A stretch of 64,000 nucleotides of DNA from Lachnospiraceae bacterium (GTDB lineage Bacteria > Bacillota > Clostridia > Lachnospirales > Lachnospiraceae): positions 117,594 to 181,593 of the forward strand of contig CAJTFX010000009.1 of the NCBI GenBank assembly GCA_910575555.1. Direction: 5' to 3'. Every line of letters begins with the position of its first letter. The stretch's first letter is position 1. Positions 10,333 through 18,655 of this stretch are shown here, piece after piece. The notes beneath the pieces are model-generated. The model ran no database searches. It saw only the letters and a program-made list of their open reading frames with translations, and had not been told where the DNA came from. Both the position numbers and the translations under genes were made by a program.

Positions 10333-10913
10333 TCCTTCTTCCTTTCATCCCGCCTTTTGGGCGGGGAAATAATCAGGTGTCTCTTGGTTTCATTATACAA
10401 AAAAACCATCCTATATTCAAGGATGATTCCTCACAGGTCCTAAACATAACTGTCATCGGTAAAGGTACTTATCAGAACCCGTCATCTCTTTTTTAACAGG
10501 TAATGACATTTGCCTGTATATATTCCGCATTGATGAACAGACTTTTTCCTCTAGCTTCCTGACGTTCATTCTTTGCCTTGTAATCGTATGTAAAGATAGG
10601 AAGCACTGTCGGTAAGATGCTCGAACAGGGCGGTTGAATATACCCCATCCTAAAATAGCAGCTTCGCCAAGGGGCCAAAGCATATTTCAAATGAGCCCAC
10701 ACTTTGCACCTGCTGCGAACAACCTATATTTCGATACACAGAAAAAACCGGATTGCCCTTTCACCTAGCAAACTATTCATGTGCGCTCTTAGTTTGCCAG
10801 AACGTCGCACCGTTTGCAGGTGAACGGGCTATCCGGTTTTTCCGTCCGTAGCCTAATGTAGAAAATTCACCGCTGTTCCAAAGCACATCTAAAAAATCTT
10901 TCCCATAAATCCG
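10333..10913. other. Gene-free stretch with degenerate coding and a structured repeat
   Basis: No intact gene is supported here. Two overlapping minus-strand frames (about 10453-10702) have no family signature or convincing ribosome site and look like decayed sequence. The only clear structure is the nested inverted repeat at 10741-10842, listed separately. Confidence 0.5.
10741..10842. repeat. Nested imperfect inverted repeat, possible structured RNA
   Basis: Four paired blocks are interrupted by small bulges: GAAAAAACCGGAT (10741-10753) with ATCCGGTTTTTC (10831-10842), CCC with GGG, TCACCT with AGGTGA, and CAAAC (10769-10773) with GTTTG (10812-10816). Inside them GTGCG (10781-10785) pairs with CGCAC (10806-10810). 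The result is a rod of about 100 nt. On the minus strand it ends with T-rich sequence, so it may end the rhodanese transcript or be a structured RNA. No known RNA family is recognised. Confidence 0.5.
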
Positions 10914-11234
10914 CTATTTTGTCAGCAGCCCATGATGTTCTTCCATCAACCCGCCGGCTTCTACATTTTTATATCCCATCTTCTTAAACTTTTTCACAAC
11001 CGCTTCCGGCTTCTGGGTATAGCTGCCCACGATATAAAGCTCTGCAGATTTATCCTGAAACCTGCGGAGTGTGCGTTCTTCTGTCATGGTATCCGCCGGC
11101 CAGCTGATTGCCCCGGAAACATGTCCGCTTTTGTATTCTGGTTTGGTTCTGCAGTCAATCAGGTATGCATTTTCTGTGGTCCGCGCTTTATTGACCGCCT
11201 CATTTACTGTCAGTTTTTTCTTAAAAAGTCCCAC
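10914..11234 (-). CDS. Rhodanese-fold protein lacking the catalytic cysteine
   Basis: This 106-aa protein is a single rhodanese-like domain: LTVNEAVNKA, YLIDCRTKPEYKSGHVSGAISWP and the C-terminal helix KKFKKMGYKNVEAGGL are all typical. In active rhodaneses the strand after the central helix leads into a Cys-containing loop (YCxxGxRS). Here that segment reads LYIVGSYTQKP (about residues 66-76) with no cysteine, so sulfurtransferase activity is unlikely and a binding or structural role is more probable. It lies 63 bp downstream of a PfkB kinase on the same strand. Confidence 0.85.
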   Translation of the reverse strand: MGLFKKKLTVNEAVNKARTTENAYLIDCRTKPEYKSGHVSGAISWPADTMTEERTLRRFQDKSAELYIVGSYTQKPEAVVKKFKKMGYKNVEAGGLMEEHHGLLTK

Positions 11235-11297
11235 GCATATTCCCTCCTTTCCGGCAGACGAAACATAGACGCCAGATTGAGAGCCCTCCTGATAAAA

Positions 11298-12257
11298 TTA
11301 TTGGGAGCCTCCCGCCATAAACGCCTCAATTTCTTCTTTAGAGGGCATCACCCGCAGCGCTCCTTTTCTTGTGGTAACCAGGCATGCTCCTGCATTGGCG
11401 TATTCCAGCATATCTTTTAATACTTCAGGCGTCAGGCCCTCCATGCCGTGGGTCAGGACAAAATGAAGCATGCATCCGCAGAAAGTATCTCCGGCTCCTG
11501 TTGTTTCAATGGTGTCGTCTGAGTGGAAGGGTTTTCCTGTGATAATGTTCCCCTTGTAAAATGCTTTGCTTCCGTCTTTTCCCATGGTGGCGCAAACCAG
11601 CGGAATATGATACTGCTCCAAAATTATCTGTATCCCTTTTTCGATATCCTGCTCTCCGGTCATAAATTCAATTTCATTATCTGAAATCTTTAAAATATCA
11701 CACTGGGTAAGGCCGTAGGCAATTTTTTCTTTGGCGGTATCCAGGCTGTCCCACAGAGGCGGACGCAGATTGGGGTCAAAGGACACCAGTACATGATTCT
11801 TTTTGGCTGTTTCAACGGCATGTCTGGTTGCCTCTTCCGCCTGGGGAGAGGTCATGGAAAGGCTGCCAAAATGGAAAATGTTCGCGGACTGGATCAGCTC
11901 TTCTGAAACCTCTGATTTCTGAATCATCATGTCTGCGCCCGGACTCCGATAGAAAGAAAAGCTTCTGTCCCCGTCGGGTTTGGTATGTACAAATGCCAGG
12001 GTGGTGGGCACTTTCTCATCAAACAACAGACCCTTTGTGCCGATTCCCTGTTCCTCAATCGCCCCTTTCAGCAGTTCTCCGAAAGAATCCTTCCCCACTT
12101 TTCCGATAAATTCTGTGGAATGCCCCAGCTTCTGAAGGATGGAGAGCACATTGCAGGGAGCGCCTCCGGGATTGGCTTCGTACATGCCGTTTCCCTGTTC
12201 ACTGATCCCATTCTTTGTAAAGTCAATCAATAATTCACCTAATGCAACAACGTCCAT
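11298..12257 (-). CDS. PfkB-family carbohydrate kinase, likely fructokinase
   Basis: The 319-aa protein carries both PfkB signatures: the N-terminal NPGGAPCNVLSIL block binding the sugar and the C-terminal ETTGAGDTFCGCML block with the catalytic Asp of GAGD. MDVVALGELLIDFT is the usual start of bacterial fructokinases, which make fructose 6-phosphate from fructose and ATP. A ribosome site (AGGAGG) precedes the ATG at 12257. The specificity is inferred; ribokinase or KDG kinase cannot be excluded. Confidence 0.85.
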   Translation of the reverse strand: MDVVALGELLIDFTKNGISEQGNGMYEANPGGAPCNVLSILQKLGHSTEFIGKVGKDSFGELLKGAIEEQGIGTKGLLFDEKVPTTLAFVHTKPDGDRSFSFYRSPGADMMIQKSEVSEELIQSANIFHFGSLSMTSPQAEEATRHAVETAKKNHVLVSFDPNLRPPLWDSLDTAKEKIAYGLTQCDILKISDNEIEFMTGEQDIEKGIQIILEQYHIPLVCATMGKDGSKAFYKGNIITGKPFHSDDTIETTGAGDTFCGCMLHFVLTHGMEGLTPEVLKDMLEYANAGACLVTTRKGALRVMPSKEEIEAFMAGGSQ

Positions 12258-12384
12258 AGTTTCCTCCTGTTATACTCATCATATTTTTATGAATTATATT
12301 ATAGCACTTTTCTCACTCCCTGTCTCACTCTCACCAGAAATTTTTGTTTTATTTCATAAACAGAAGATTTCTGCAGCAAAAAAT

Positions 12385-12435
12385 CAGGCTGCAATCCCCC
12401 TTTTGCTGAAATCATCAGCCAGGAACCGCAGCCTG
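12385..12435 (-). terminator. Intrinsic terminator after the lipoprotein gene
   Basis: On the minus strand CAGGCTGC (12435-12428) pairs with GCAGCCTG (12392-12385), followed by ATTTTTTG. It lies about 20 bp past the stop of the repeat lipoprotein. Confidence 0.65.
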
Positions 12436-12456
12436 CAGGCATTTCAAATTCCGTTC

Positions 12457-12939
12457 TTATTTTTTATCCTTGGTATTTGTTTTGTTGGTATCTTTATTAT
12501 TTCCAGTATTATTCTTGTCGTTGGTATTGTTATTTGTCTTGTCGTCCTTGCCGTCTGTCATATCTTCCACGCCGTTTTCCACGTCGTCTCCCAGATCCTC
12601 CACACCGTCTATAATGTCATCTCCCAGATTTTCCACATCATCGGTCAGGGTGCCGTTGCCTGTCCCATTGGTAGTTGTTCCGTTTCCATTATTGGTGGTT
12701 CCGTTATTCGTGGTTCCGTTTCCGTTATTCGTGGTTCCGTTATTGGTAGTTCCATTATTGGTGGTTCCGTTATTCGTAGTTCCATTATTGGTGGTTCCGT
12801 TATTCGTGGTTCCGTTTCCATTTTCAGTGGCATTGTTTTTGTCATTTGCATTGTCATTGTCCCGGCTGCCGCAGGCGGTTACGCTGCTCAATACCAGCAC
12901 CAGCAGGCATCCGATCAGAGCTTTTCTAAACTGTTTCAT
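12457..12939 (-). CDS. Repeat-rich lipoprotein
   Basis: The 160-aa product begins with a lipoprotein signal (MKQFRKALIGCLLVLVLSSVTACGS); the lipobox ends at the Cys in about position 23. The mature part is hydrophilic, with NNGTT units repeated about ten times (residues about 42-85), then an acidic segment with DDVENLGDDIIDGVEDLGDD, and a Lys/Asn/Thr tail. Such proteins are membrane-anchored outside the cell. The gene is next to spoVAE but reads as a separate unit, with a terminator after it. No enzymatic domain is seen; the function is unknown. Confidence 0.75.
   Translation of the reverse strand: MKQFRKALIGCLLVLVLSSVTACGSRDNDNANDKNNATENGNGTTNNGTTNNGTTNNGTTNNGTTNNGTTNNGNGTTNNGTTNNGNGTTTNGTGNGTLTDDVENLGDDIIDGVEDLGDDVENGVEDMTDGKDDKTNNNTNDKNNTGNNKDTNKTNTKDKK
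12670..12815 (-). repeat. 15-bp tandem repeat encoding NNGTT units
   Basis: Near-perfect 15-bp units (minus strand AACAACGGAACCACC-like, with A/G third-base changes) repeat through the lipoprotein gene. A few units are expanded to encode NNGNGTT. The tract is likely to vary in copy number between strains. Confidence 0.7.
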
Positions 12940-13017
12940 AATAAAATCTCCTTTTTCATAAAATTTTCTTTCGCTGTATTAATGTGGGCAAAATCATTGA
13001 AATTTATACCCGTCTGT

Positions 13018-13374
13018 TTATTTTTTCATCTTGGGCTGAAAAATCAGGCTTGCCAGATATCCGAATACAAGAGCGGCCGAAATTCCCACTGCGCTGGCCG
13101 TAAAACCGCCCATGAAAATTCCGATAAATCCATCCGACTGCACTGATTCCTCAATCCCTTTCCACAGGGTATTGCCGAAGCCCAGCAGCGGAACGCTGGC
13201 GCCTGCTCCCGCAAACTCCCGAAAAGGCTCATAAATCTGCAAAGCGCCCAGAACGGCTCCGCTGCACACCAACAGCACCATAATCCGGCCCGGCAGCATT
13301 TTTGTTTTTTCCATTAAAATCTGGGTCAGTGCGCAGATCAATCCGCCCACCCAGAACGCATTAAAATAATCCAT
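13018..13374 (-). CDS. spoVAE: Stage V sporulation protein AE
   Basis: This 118-aa membrane protein has about three hydrophobic segments and the conserved FAGAGASVPLLGFG loop with TLWKGI downstream, as in SpoVAE (SpoVAEb) of the spore dipicolinic-acid channel. In the forespore inner membrane it works with SpoVAC and SpoVAD to move Ca-DPA in during sporulation and out during germination. It follows spoVAD by 14 bp. spoVAC lies 25 kb away in this genome instead of directly upstream. Confidence 0.92.
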   Translation of the reverse strand: MDYFNAFWVGGLICALTQILMEKTKMLPGRIMVLLVCSGAVLGALQIYEPFREFAGAGASVPLLGFGNTLWKGIEESVQSDGFIGIFMGGFTASAVGISAALVFGYLASLIFQPKMKK

Positions 13375-13388
13375 CCCTAAAGCCCTCC

Positions 13389-14402
13389 TTATCCGGCATA
13401 TTCTATCACAACTCCATGGGCAATCCCCGGAACACTCTGCCCTTCATTGAAACTTACCGTGGACAGCAGCGCGCCGGTGGGAACAAACAAGATGCGTTTG
13501 TAGGTTCCCTTTTCCAGCCGGGGCAGAATATAGGCGCTCAGCGTAACGGCAGAACAGCCGCACCCGCTTCCTCCCGCATTGGTATTCTGGGTCTCGCTGT
13601 CAAATATTTCTATTCCGCAGTCCATATGCACCATGGAAATGTCGATTCCTTTCTTTTTCAGCAAATCAATCAGAATTTCCTGCCCCACCGTTCCCAAATC
13701 CCCGGTAATGATTTTGTCATAATCCTCCGGCTGACGATTAAAATCCGCAAGGTTCTGGTAAATGGTGTCACAGGCCGCAGGCGCCATGGCCGCTCCCATA
13801 TTCATGGAATCCTTCACGCCGTAGTCCACCACTTTTCCAGGGGTAATTCCGGTAATTCTGAGATGGCTCCGCTTTGTTCCAAGTATAAAGGCTCCGCTTC
13901 CGGTAACCGTCCAGGTAGCTGATAGGGGCCTTTGATTGGCGTACTCCAGGGGAAATCGAAACTGCTTCTCCGCACTGGCAAAGTGGCTGGAGGTAACCGC
14001 CAGCACTTGTTCCCCATATCCTGCGGCCACTGCCATTGCTCCGAGGGCAAGGGACTCTCCTGCAGTGGAACAGGCGCCGTACAGGCCGAATAAGGGAACG
14101 TTCAATTCCATCAATCCAAAAGTAGTTGCAATATTCTGCCCCAGTAAATCGCCGCCGAAAATATAGCGGATGTCCTCTTTTTTCAGATCCGCTTTTCCAA
14201 GGGCTAAAACAGCGGCTTCTTTCTGAAGAGTGCTCTCTGCCTCCTCCCAGGTCTCTTCCCCGAACTTATCGTCAGAGCCTACCACATCAAAAAATTTTCC
14301 CAGCGGACCTTCTCCTTCTTTTGTGCCTACAATACTGGCGCTGCTTAAGATATAAGGCGCCTGCTCAAATTGGATACTCTGTGTCCCAACTGTCTGCGAC
14401 AT
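13389..14402 (-). CDS. spoVAD: Stage V sporulation protein AD
   Basis: SpoVAD is the thiolase-fold, DPA-binding soluble component of the spore DPA channel on the outer face of the inner spore membrane. The 337-aa protein shows the family pattern: an N-terminal FEQAPYILSSASIVG, GDLLGQNI, a YGACSTAGESLALGAM nucleophile-elbow-like block and NTNAGGSGCGCSAV near the end. The ribosome site is AGGAGG before the ATG at 14402. A sigma-G-like promoter lies about 35 bp upstream, so the gene can be transcribed without its usual operon partners spoVAA-AC. Confidence 0.95.
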   Translation of the reverse strand: MSQTVGTQSIQFEQAPYILSSASIVGTKEGEGPLGKFFDVVGSDDKFGEETWEEAESTLQKEAAVLALGKADLKKEDIRYIFGGDLLGQNIATTFGLMELNVPLFGLYGACSTAGESLALGAMAVAAGYGEQVLAVTSSHFASAEKQFRFPLEYANQRPLSATWTVTGSGAFILGTKRSHLRITGITPGKVVDYGVKDSMNMGAAMAPAACDTIYQNLADFNRQPEDYDKIITGDLGTVGQEILIDLLKKKGIDISMVHMDCGIEIFDSETQNTNAGGSGCGCSAVTLSAYILPRLEKGTYKRILFVPTGALLSTVSFNEGQSVPGIAHGVVIEYAG

Positions 14403-14433
14403 AATTTTTCCTCCTGTAATATTTTCCTGAGGT

Positions 14434-14462
14434 TATTATGTCCCTTATTTTCCATTTTACTC
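14434..14462 (-). promoter_or_regulatory. Sigma-G-like promoter of spoVAD-spoVAE
   Basis: On the minus strand GAGTA (14462-14458) fits 4 of 5 positions of the sigma-G -35 (gnATR). After a 17-bp spacer, CATAATA (14440-14434) fits the -10 (cAtnnTA). Transcription would start about 25 nt before the spoVAD ATG. Confidence 0.55.
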
Positions 14463-14514
14463 TGAAAAACAGAAGAACAGAAATTTCTGTATTATATTAA
14501 CCGCCGGAGTAATA

Positions 14515-14569
14515 AAAAGCTGCAAAACAGCAGCTTATGGTTCGTGCAGCATACTGTTTTGCAGCTTTT
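14515..14569 (-). terminator. Terminator after the polysaccharide deacetylase gene
   Basis: A 16-bp perfect stem (AAAAGCTGCAAAACAG at 14515-14530 against its complement at 14554-14569) is followed on the minus strand by a T-run. It separates the deacetylase from spoVAD, so spoVAD needs its own promoter. Confidence 0.8.
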
Positions 14570-14579
14570 AAATATAAAA

Positions 14580-16106
14580 TTAATGCAGCTTTGGCACCGC
14601 CGGCCGTTTGGGATCAATAACCTCTGATGCATTGAACAAATCAGACAGCGTATTTTCCTCACCGATGGAATTGTAATAGATTCGGTAGCCATCCAGATTT
14701 CTCCTGCTCATCCTTACATAATTATCACGGATCTGGACATTATATGCAGCAGAGTCCACATTGCAGTAATAATTAAATCCATTGCTCTTTAAATATTCAA
14801 ATTTCTCATTGCCTGCCACGTAGCCTTCCGGCCATCCTGCCAAATCCTGGCCGTGGGCAAAAATAATAACATCCGTCTCACCGACGATGGGCTCCACGTT
14901 TTCCTTCCATTTGACGGTATCTGCCTGAATCCGCTCCATGGAAGCCTCTCCAACCTTCATATGGCCCCAGGTATGGCTTGCAAATTTCCATCCGTCCGCT
15001 TTCATGGCATCCGCAACTTCCTTTGCCTTTGCCCTCTCTGTTTCCAGGTCAAAATCAGGATGCTCCTCCAACCATTTCTTCTTGTCCGCATTGATATCCT
15101 CCGGCACTGTCTGATAACTGATATCGGTACGGTATCCCAGCACACCGTTGTATCCGGTCAGCGCAATGGTTCCCTTAGCTCCGTGATAGGAGGCGTCCGG
15201 ATGCTCCTCAATAAATTGATCCAACAGCGGCACGGCATCAAAATTGCCCACTACTGTCGTACCGTCATCCTGGATATATTCGCATTTGGGCTTGCCGTTT
15301 TCGTCCAGTACCATTTTGGAGGCAAAACCATATCCATCATAACTGTGATAATAAGACAAATCATCCAGAGACATTACATATGCTTTTTTACCGGGAGGAA
15401 GCATAATGGTGCCTTCCGTATAATGAGTGGCCCCGCTGTCATCCACAGTTTCCTGGGCAATATCCTTTAAGTCCACCAGAACGTAGCCCTGGTCATACAT
15501 AATCTGGGTAATCTTGTTAAACTCATCTATCGTGGTCATCCACTGATTATTGCCCACTGCCTGAGGGTCTGTCTCCTGATTGGCAAAAGCTTTGCCCGGA
15601 TCTACCACCAGTGAATGATAAAATACATGGGGAATCGTACTGATATCCACCGGAACGCATTCCGCCTTGCGGGCCTCATAATCGGAAATAGCCCCTGTCA
15701 GCTCTCCTACGCTTTCGTATCCAGAAAAACCCTTGATTTTCTCCATGGCGCCGTCATAATCGTACATTTCCGCAAGCAGATTTGCCTCTGCCAGCACAGT
15801 TTCCCAGGATGCAGCTTCCGGTTCCTTTGTTTCCTCTTTCTGATTCGGCTGCTCCTTCTGCTCCGGCGTTTCATTCACTGCCGGATCTGCAACCGTCTCC
15901 ACAACGCCGTCTTTGGAATTTTTCTGTTTCTCTTTCTTTTTATTGGCTGCCACCGCTGCTGCTGTAACGCCAACTCCGGTAATCACCAACAGAAGGCCCA
16001 GTGTGGTGATCAGCCGTTTTCTAAAATATCTCTTTTGTCTTTCTTTGCTTGCCCGCCTTCTCATTTCTTCTCTCTGCTTCTCCATTGCTTTCTTCTCCCT
16101 GTCCAT
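14580..16106 (-). CDS. Membrane-anchored polysaccharide deacetylase-like protein
   Basis: The 508-aa product has a basic cytosolic N-terminus, one membrane helix (about residues 33-53), a Lys/Glu/Pro-rich spacer and an extracellular catalytic domain. NodB-type deacetylase features are visible: MSLDDLSYYH (metal/catalytic Asp pair) near residue 245 and ASHTWGHMKVGE (metal His pair) near residue 380. Enzymes of this group remove N-acetyl groups from wall glycans. The domain is longer than a minimal NodB domain, with an insertion between the two motifs. Context does not fix the substrate. The gene lies between spoVAD and a MATE exporter. Confidence 0.8.
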   Translation of the reverse strand: MDREKKAMEKQREEMRRRASKERQKRYFRKRLITTLGLLLVITGVGVTAAAVAANKKKEKQKNSKDGVVETVADPAVNETPEQKEQPNQKEETKEPEAASWETVLAEANLLAEMYDYDGAMEKIKGFSGYESVGELTGAISDYEARKAECVPVDISTIPHVFYHSLVVDPGKAFANQETDPQAVGNNQWMTTIDEFNKITQIMYDQGYVLVDLKDIAQETVDDSGATHYTEGTIMLPPGKKAYVMSLDDLSYYHSYDGYGFASKMVLDENGKPKCEYIQDDGTTVVGNFDAVPLLDQFIEEHPDASYHGAKGTIALTGYNGVLGYRTDISYQTVPEDINADKKKWLEEHPDFDLETERAKAKEVADAMKADGWKFASHTWGHMKVGEASMERIQADTVKWKENVEPIVGETDVIIFAHGQDLAGWPEGYVAGNEKFEYLKSNGFNYYCNVDSAAYNVQIRDNYVRMSRRNLDGYRIYYNSIGEENTLSDLFNASEVIDPKRPAVPKLH

Positions 16107-16224
16107 ACTCTCTTTAATCTATCGTATATCTTTCTTCTCTATCATATGACGGATTTCATGAAAAAATCAACCCTCTTTCCATGAAAATTTTCTTAAAATT
16201 TCTTAAAGGATTCCAGTGAACTCT

Positions 16225-17607
16225 TTATGTCTGAATACCGCCGGAATTCCCTGGATCTTTTTCCAGCATTTCCCGCAGTTTTTTCATCACATACAGGTAA
16301 GCAGGTATCAAAAACAAATCTGCACAAATCCACGCAATGGGACTGGCAAAGCAGGCGGCAATATAGCCGAACACCGGCACGAAGCCCAACCCCACAATGC
16401 TGCGGGCCGCCATCTCACAGACGCCTGCCAGAATTGCAAGCCGGCTGAATCCAAGGCCCTGAATGGTGAACCTGACAATATTCACAAGAGCCAGCGGAAA
16501 AAAGAAGGCACTGTTAATCATCAGAAACCATCTGACATTCTGGAGAATTAATGTTTCAGAAGCATCCACAAAAAGCAGGGCAATGGTGGTTCCAAAAACT
16601 GTCAGCAATACAAACGCAGCTACAGAGTACACCAGGCCCATAATGCAGGTGGATTTTATTCCTTTGGAAATACGATCCAGTTTGCCGGCTCCCACATTCT
16701 GTCCTGCATAAGTGGCCATGGTAGAGCCCATGGCTTCAAAGGGACAACAGAAAAACAAGCCGATTTTGGAAGCCGCCGCAATGGAAGCCACTGCTGTGGA
16801 ACCCAGCATATTCACGGCAGTCTGCAAAATAACGCTTCCGATTGCGGTAATGGAATACTGCAGCCCCATGGGAATTCCCATATTGCAGAGGACTGCTGCA
16901 TATTTTCCGTCCAGCCGCCATTCTTCTTTTGTAATTTTCAGAATTTCAAATCGTTTCATCATATAAATCAAACAGGCAATGCCTGAAATGGCCTGGGAAA
17001 TCACCGTTGCCCACGCGGCCCCCGCCACTCCCATGCGAAATACAAGAATCAGCGCCATGTCCAGCGCAATATTCAATATCGAAGAAAATACCAGGAAAAT
17101 CAGCGGACTTTTACTGTCTCCCAGAGAGCGGATAATCCCGGACAAAAGATTATACAGATACGTGACCGGAATTCCCAGAAATATAATAAATATGTATCCG
17201 TACGCGCCGTCCATAATATCTGACGGCGTATTCATCCACATCAGAATCTGCCGGCAAAGCGCACATACTCCCACAGTCATCACTCCTGCGAACGCTATGG
17301 TAAGCCACGCGCTGTTTGCCACATATTTGCGCAGGGCATGGTAATCCCCGGCCCCGAATTGCTGAGCCACCGGAATTGCAAAGCCGTTGCACACTCCCAT
17401 GCAGAAGCCGATGATCATAAAATTAATGGAGCCTGTGGCTCCCACTGCCGCCAGGGCGTTCACTCCCAGAAACTTTCCTACGATCACTGTATCCATCATA
17501 CTGTAAAACTGCTGAAACAGCATTCCGAAAAACAGCGGAATGCAAAACTGCAGAATTAATTTCATAGGACTGCCGTTTGTCATGTCTTTTGTTACGCTTT
17601 TTGCCAT
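16225..17607 (-). CDS. MATE-family multidrug/metabolite exporter
   Basis: The 460-aa protein has about 12 membrane segments and MATE signatures: the N-terminal PMKLILQFCIPLFFGMLFQQFYSMMDTVIVG block and the matching GSTMATYAGQNVGAGKLDRI block at the start of the second half. MATE transporters export drugs or metabolites by sodium or proton antiport across the cytoplasmic membrane. It has its own promoter and a leader of over 150 nt. No regulator is adjacent and the substrate is unknown. Confidence 0.9.
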   Translation of the reverse strand: MAKSVTKDMTNGSPMKLILQFCIPLFFGMLFQQFYSMMDTVIVGKFLGVNALAAVGATGSINFMIIGFCMGVCNGFAIPVAQQFGAGDYHALRKYVANSAWLTIAFAGVMTVGVCALCRQILMWMNTPSDIMDGAYGYIFIIFLGIPVTYLYNLLSGIIRSLGDSKSPLIFLVFSSILNIALDMALILVFRMGVAGAAWATVISQAISGIACLIYMMKRFEILKITKEEWRLDGKYAAVLCNMGIPMGLQYSITAIGSVILQTAVNMLGSTAVASIAAASKIGLFFCCPFEAMGSTMATYAGQNVGAGKLDRISKGIKSTCIMGLVYSVAAFVLLTVFGTTIALLFVDASETLILQNVRWFLMINSAFFFPLALVNIVRFTIQGLGFSRLAILAGVCEMAARSIVGLGFVPVFGYIAACFASPIAWICADLFLIPAYLYVMKKLREMLEKDPGNSGGIQT

Positions 17608-17959
17608 TTGATCCCACCCTTTCTATTCTAAAACAAGCCGCTTTCCGGACATTCATCCATCAGGGCCAAAAATGCCCGGTGCCCTTGTAAAACACAAAAA
17701 AATGCTCCCGGGAAAGTAACATAACATTCCCCAGATGCCAGAAAAAGGTAATGTTTTTCGAACATCCAGGCTATTCTATCACTTTCCCAGAAGCTATGCA
17801 ATAAGAAAATAATTGTTTGTACAATATCGCCAATGACACTGGACGTTATGCCATTTATTTTTTCAAACACGCGCCCGTATACTGACTTATTTATTGCTAA
17901 AATGCTTGTATTAACTTCAACTTATCTTTTTTAGTAACATCTTAAAAATCCATAGTATC
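17608..17959. other. Intergenic stretch: MATE leader and 3' flank of the TerD operon
   Basis: No gene is supported. It holds the MATE promoter on the minus strand (17773-17801) and a leader of about 160 nt. No clear intrinsic terminator for the TerD operon was found in 17,870-17,960. Confidence 0.5.
17773..17801 (-). promoter_or_regulatory. Promoter of the MATE exporter
   Basis: On the minus strand TTGCAT (17801-17796), 17-bp spacer, TAGAAT (17778-17773). Confidence 0.55.
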
Positions 17960-18565
17960 CTATTTTCTTCCAGCCTTCCACCTCATTCCCCAATTGAATG
18001 CCTGATCCAAAGCCTGATGTCCCTGGTAAAACTGTACTATTTTTTCAACGCTGAATGTCTGATCCTTTTGATTCTCAAACAGCGCTAATCCACACATGAT
18101 ATTTGATGAATTATAAGAATCCATCTTTACAATTATATCTTCTGCACCTGGATACTTTATTGTAACAATTGCATCGGCCTGCTGCCAGTTTGCCACACCT
18201 TCGTAAATAAATGTATATACTAAAATTCTTTTAAATTCACACAGTTTGTCGCCATTGATTCGGAGATTCTCACCTGCTGCCGCCGCGCCGGTTCTGTCAT
18301 CTCCATCCAACATAATATATGGTGCCCGATTCAGGGTTCCAAATGCATTTCCCAATGCCTGAACTGCCCCTTTTTCCCCATTCTTTAATTCATATAAACA
18401 TCCTAAATCTAAATCTATCCCCTGATTGCCACTGAGTAAACCTGACAAAAAACCTTTTTTCACAGGTCTCGAATTCCAATTTAAGTTTACTAAAATTTCC
18501 CCCAAACCCGTGGATGTTTTTTTCTCAAGATTCACCTTTTGACCCTTTTGTAAATTAATTGCCAT
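17960..18565 (-). CDS. TerD-superfamily protein (TerA-like)
   Basis: This 201-aa protein starts MAINLQKGQKVNLEK, the same opening as the canonical TerD upstream, and carries the divergent TerA-like pattern: GIDLDLGCLYELKNGEKGAVQALGN and APYIMLDGDDRTG. TerD-fold proteins are calcium-binding beta-sandwiches linked to tellurite, oxidative and phage resistance; they are thought to act as membrane-associated assemblies. It is the last gene of the operon, 90 bp after TerD. Its exact role is unknown; it probably acts with the operon's GTPases and ATPase. Confidence 0.85.
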   Translation of the reverse strand: MAINLQKGQKVNLEKKTSTGLGEILVNLNWNSRPVKKGFLSGLLSGNQGIDLDLGCLYELKNGEKGAVQALGNAFGTLNRAPYIMLDGDDRTGAAAAGENLRINGDKLCEFKRILVYTFIYEGVANWQQADAIVTIKYPGAEDIIVKMDSYNSSNIMCGLALFENQKDQTFSVEKIVQFYQGHQALDQAFNWGMRWKAGRK

Positions 18566-18655
18566 ACCTAATCTCCTGTTCTATGTCTCCTGCAATTGTT
18601 ATATAATGCAGCTAATCCGTTTATATTCAATATCTTTTCCTCAGTATGTACTCTC

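Noticed and set aside
10453..10702. Two overlapping minus-strand frames of 69-76 aa
   Set aside because: They share the same DNA in different frames, lack motifs and end in decayed sequence; no coding support.
10741..10842. Integron attC site or group II intron end
   Set aside because: Core GTTRRRY/RYYYAAC boxes are not placed as in attC, and no intron domain V or reverse transcriptase is nearby, despite GTGCGAC on the minus strand.
12670..12815. CRISPR-like repeat array
   Set aside because: The 15-bp units run without spacers and keep a coding frame in the lipoprotein gene.
12139..13146. 335-aa plus-strand frame with repetitive GSV/IGGS content
   Set aside because: It mirrors the lipoprotein repeat and the ends of PfkB and SpoVAE genes on the other strand; its low complexity comes from the tandem repeat.
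14853..16184. Plus-strand frames of about 190-205 aa
   Set aside because: They are antisense shadows of the polysaccharide deacetylase; composition and starts are not gene-like.
17628..17870. 80-aa minus-strand frame before the MATE gene
   Set aside because: It covers the MATE promoter and leader and has no ribosome site or conserved feature.
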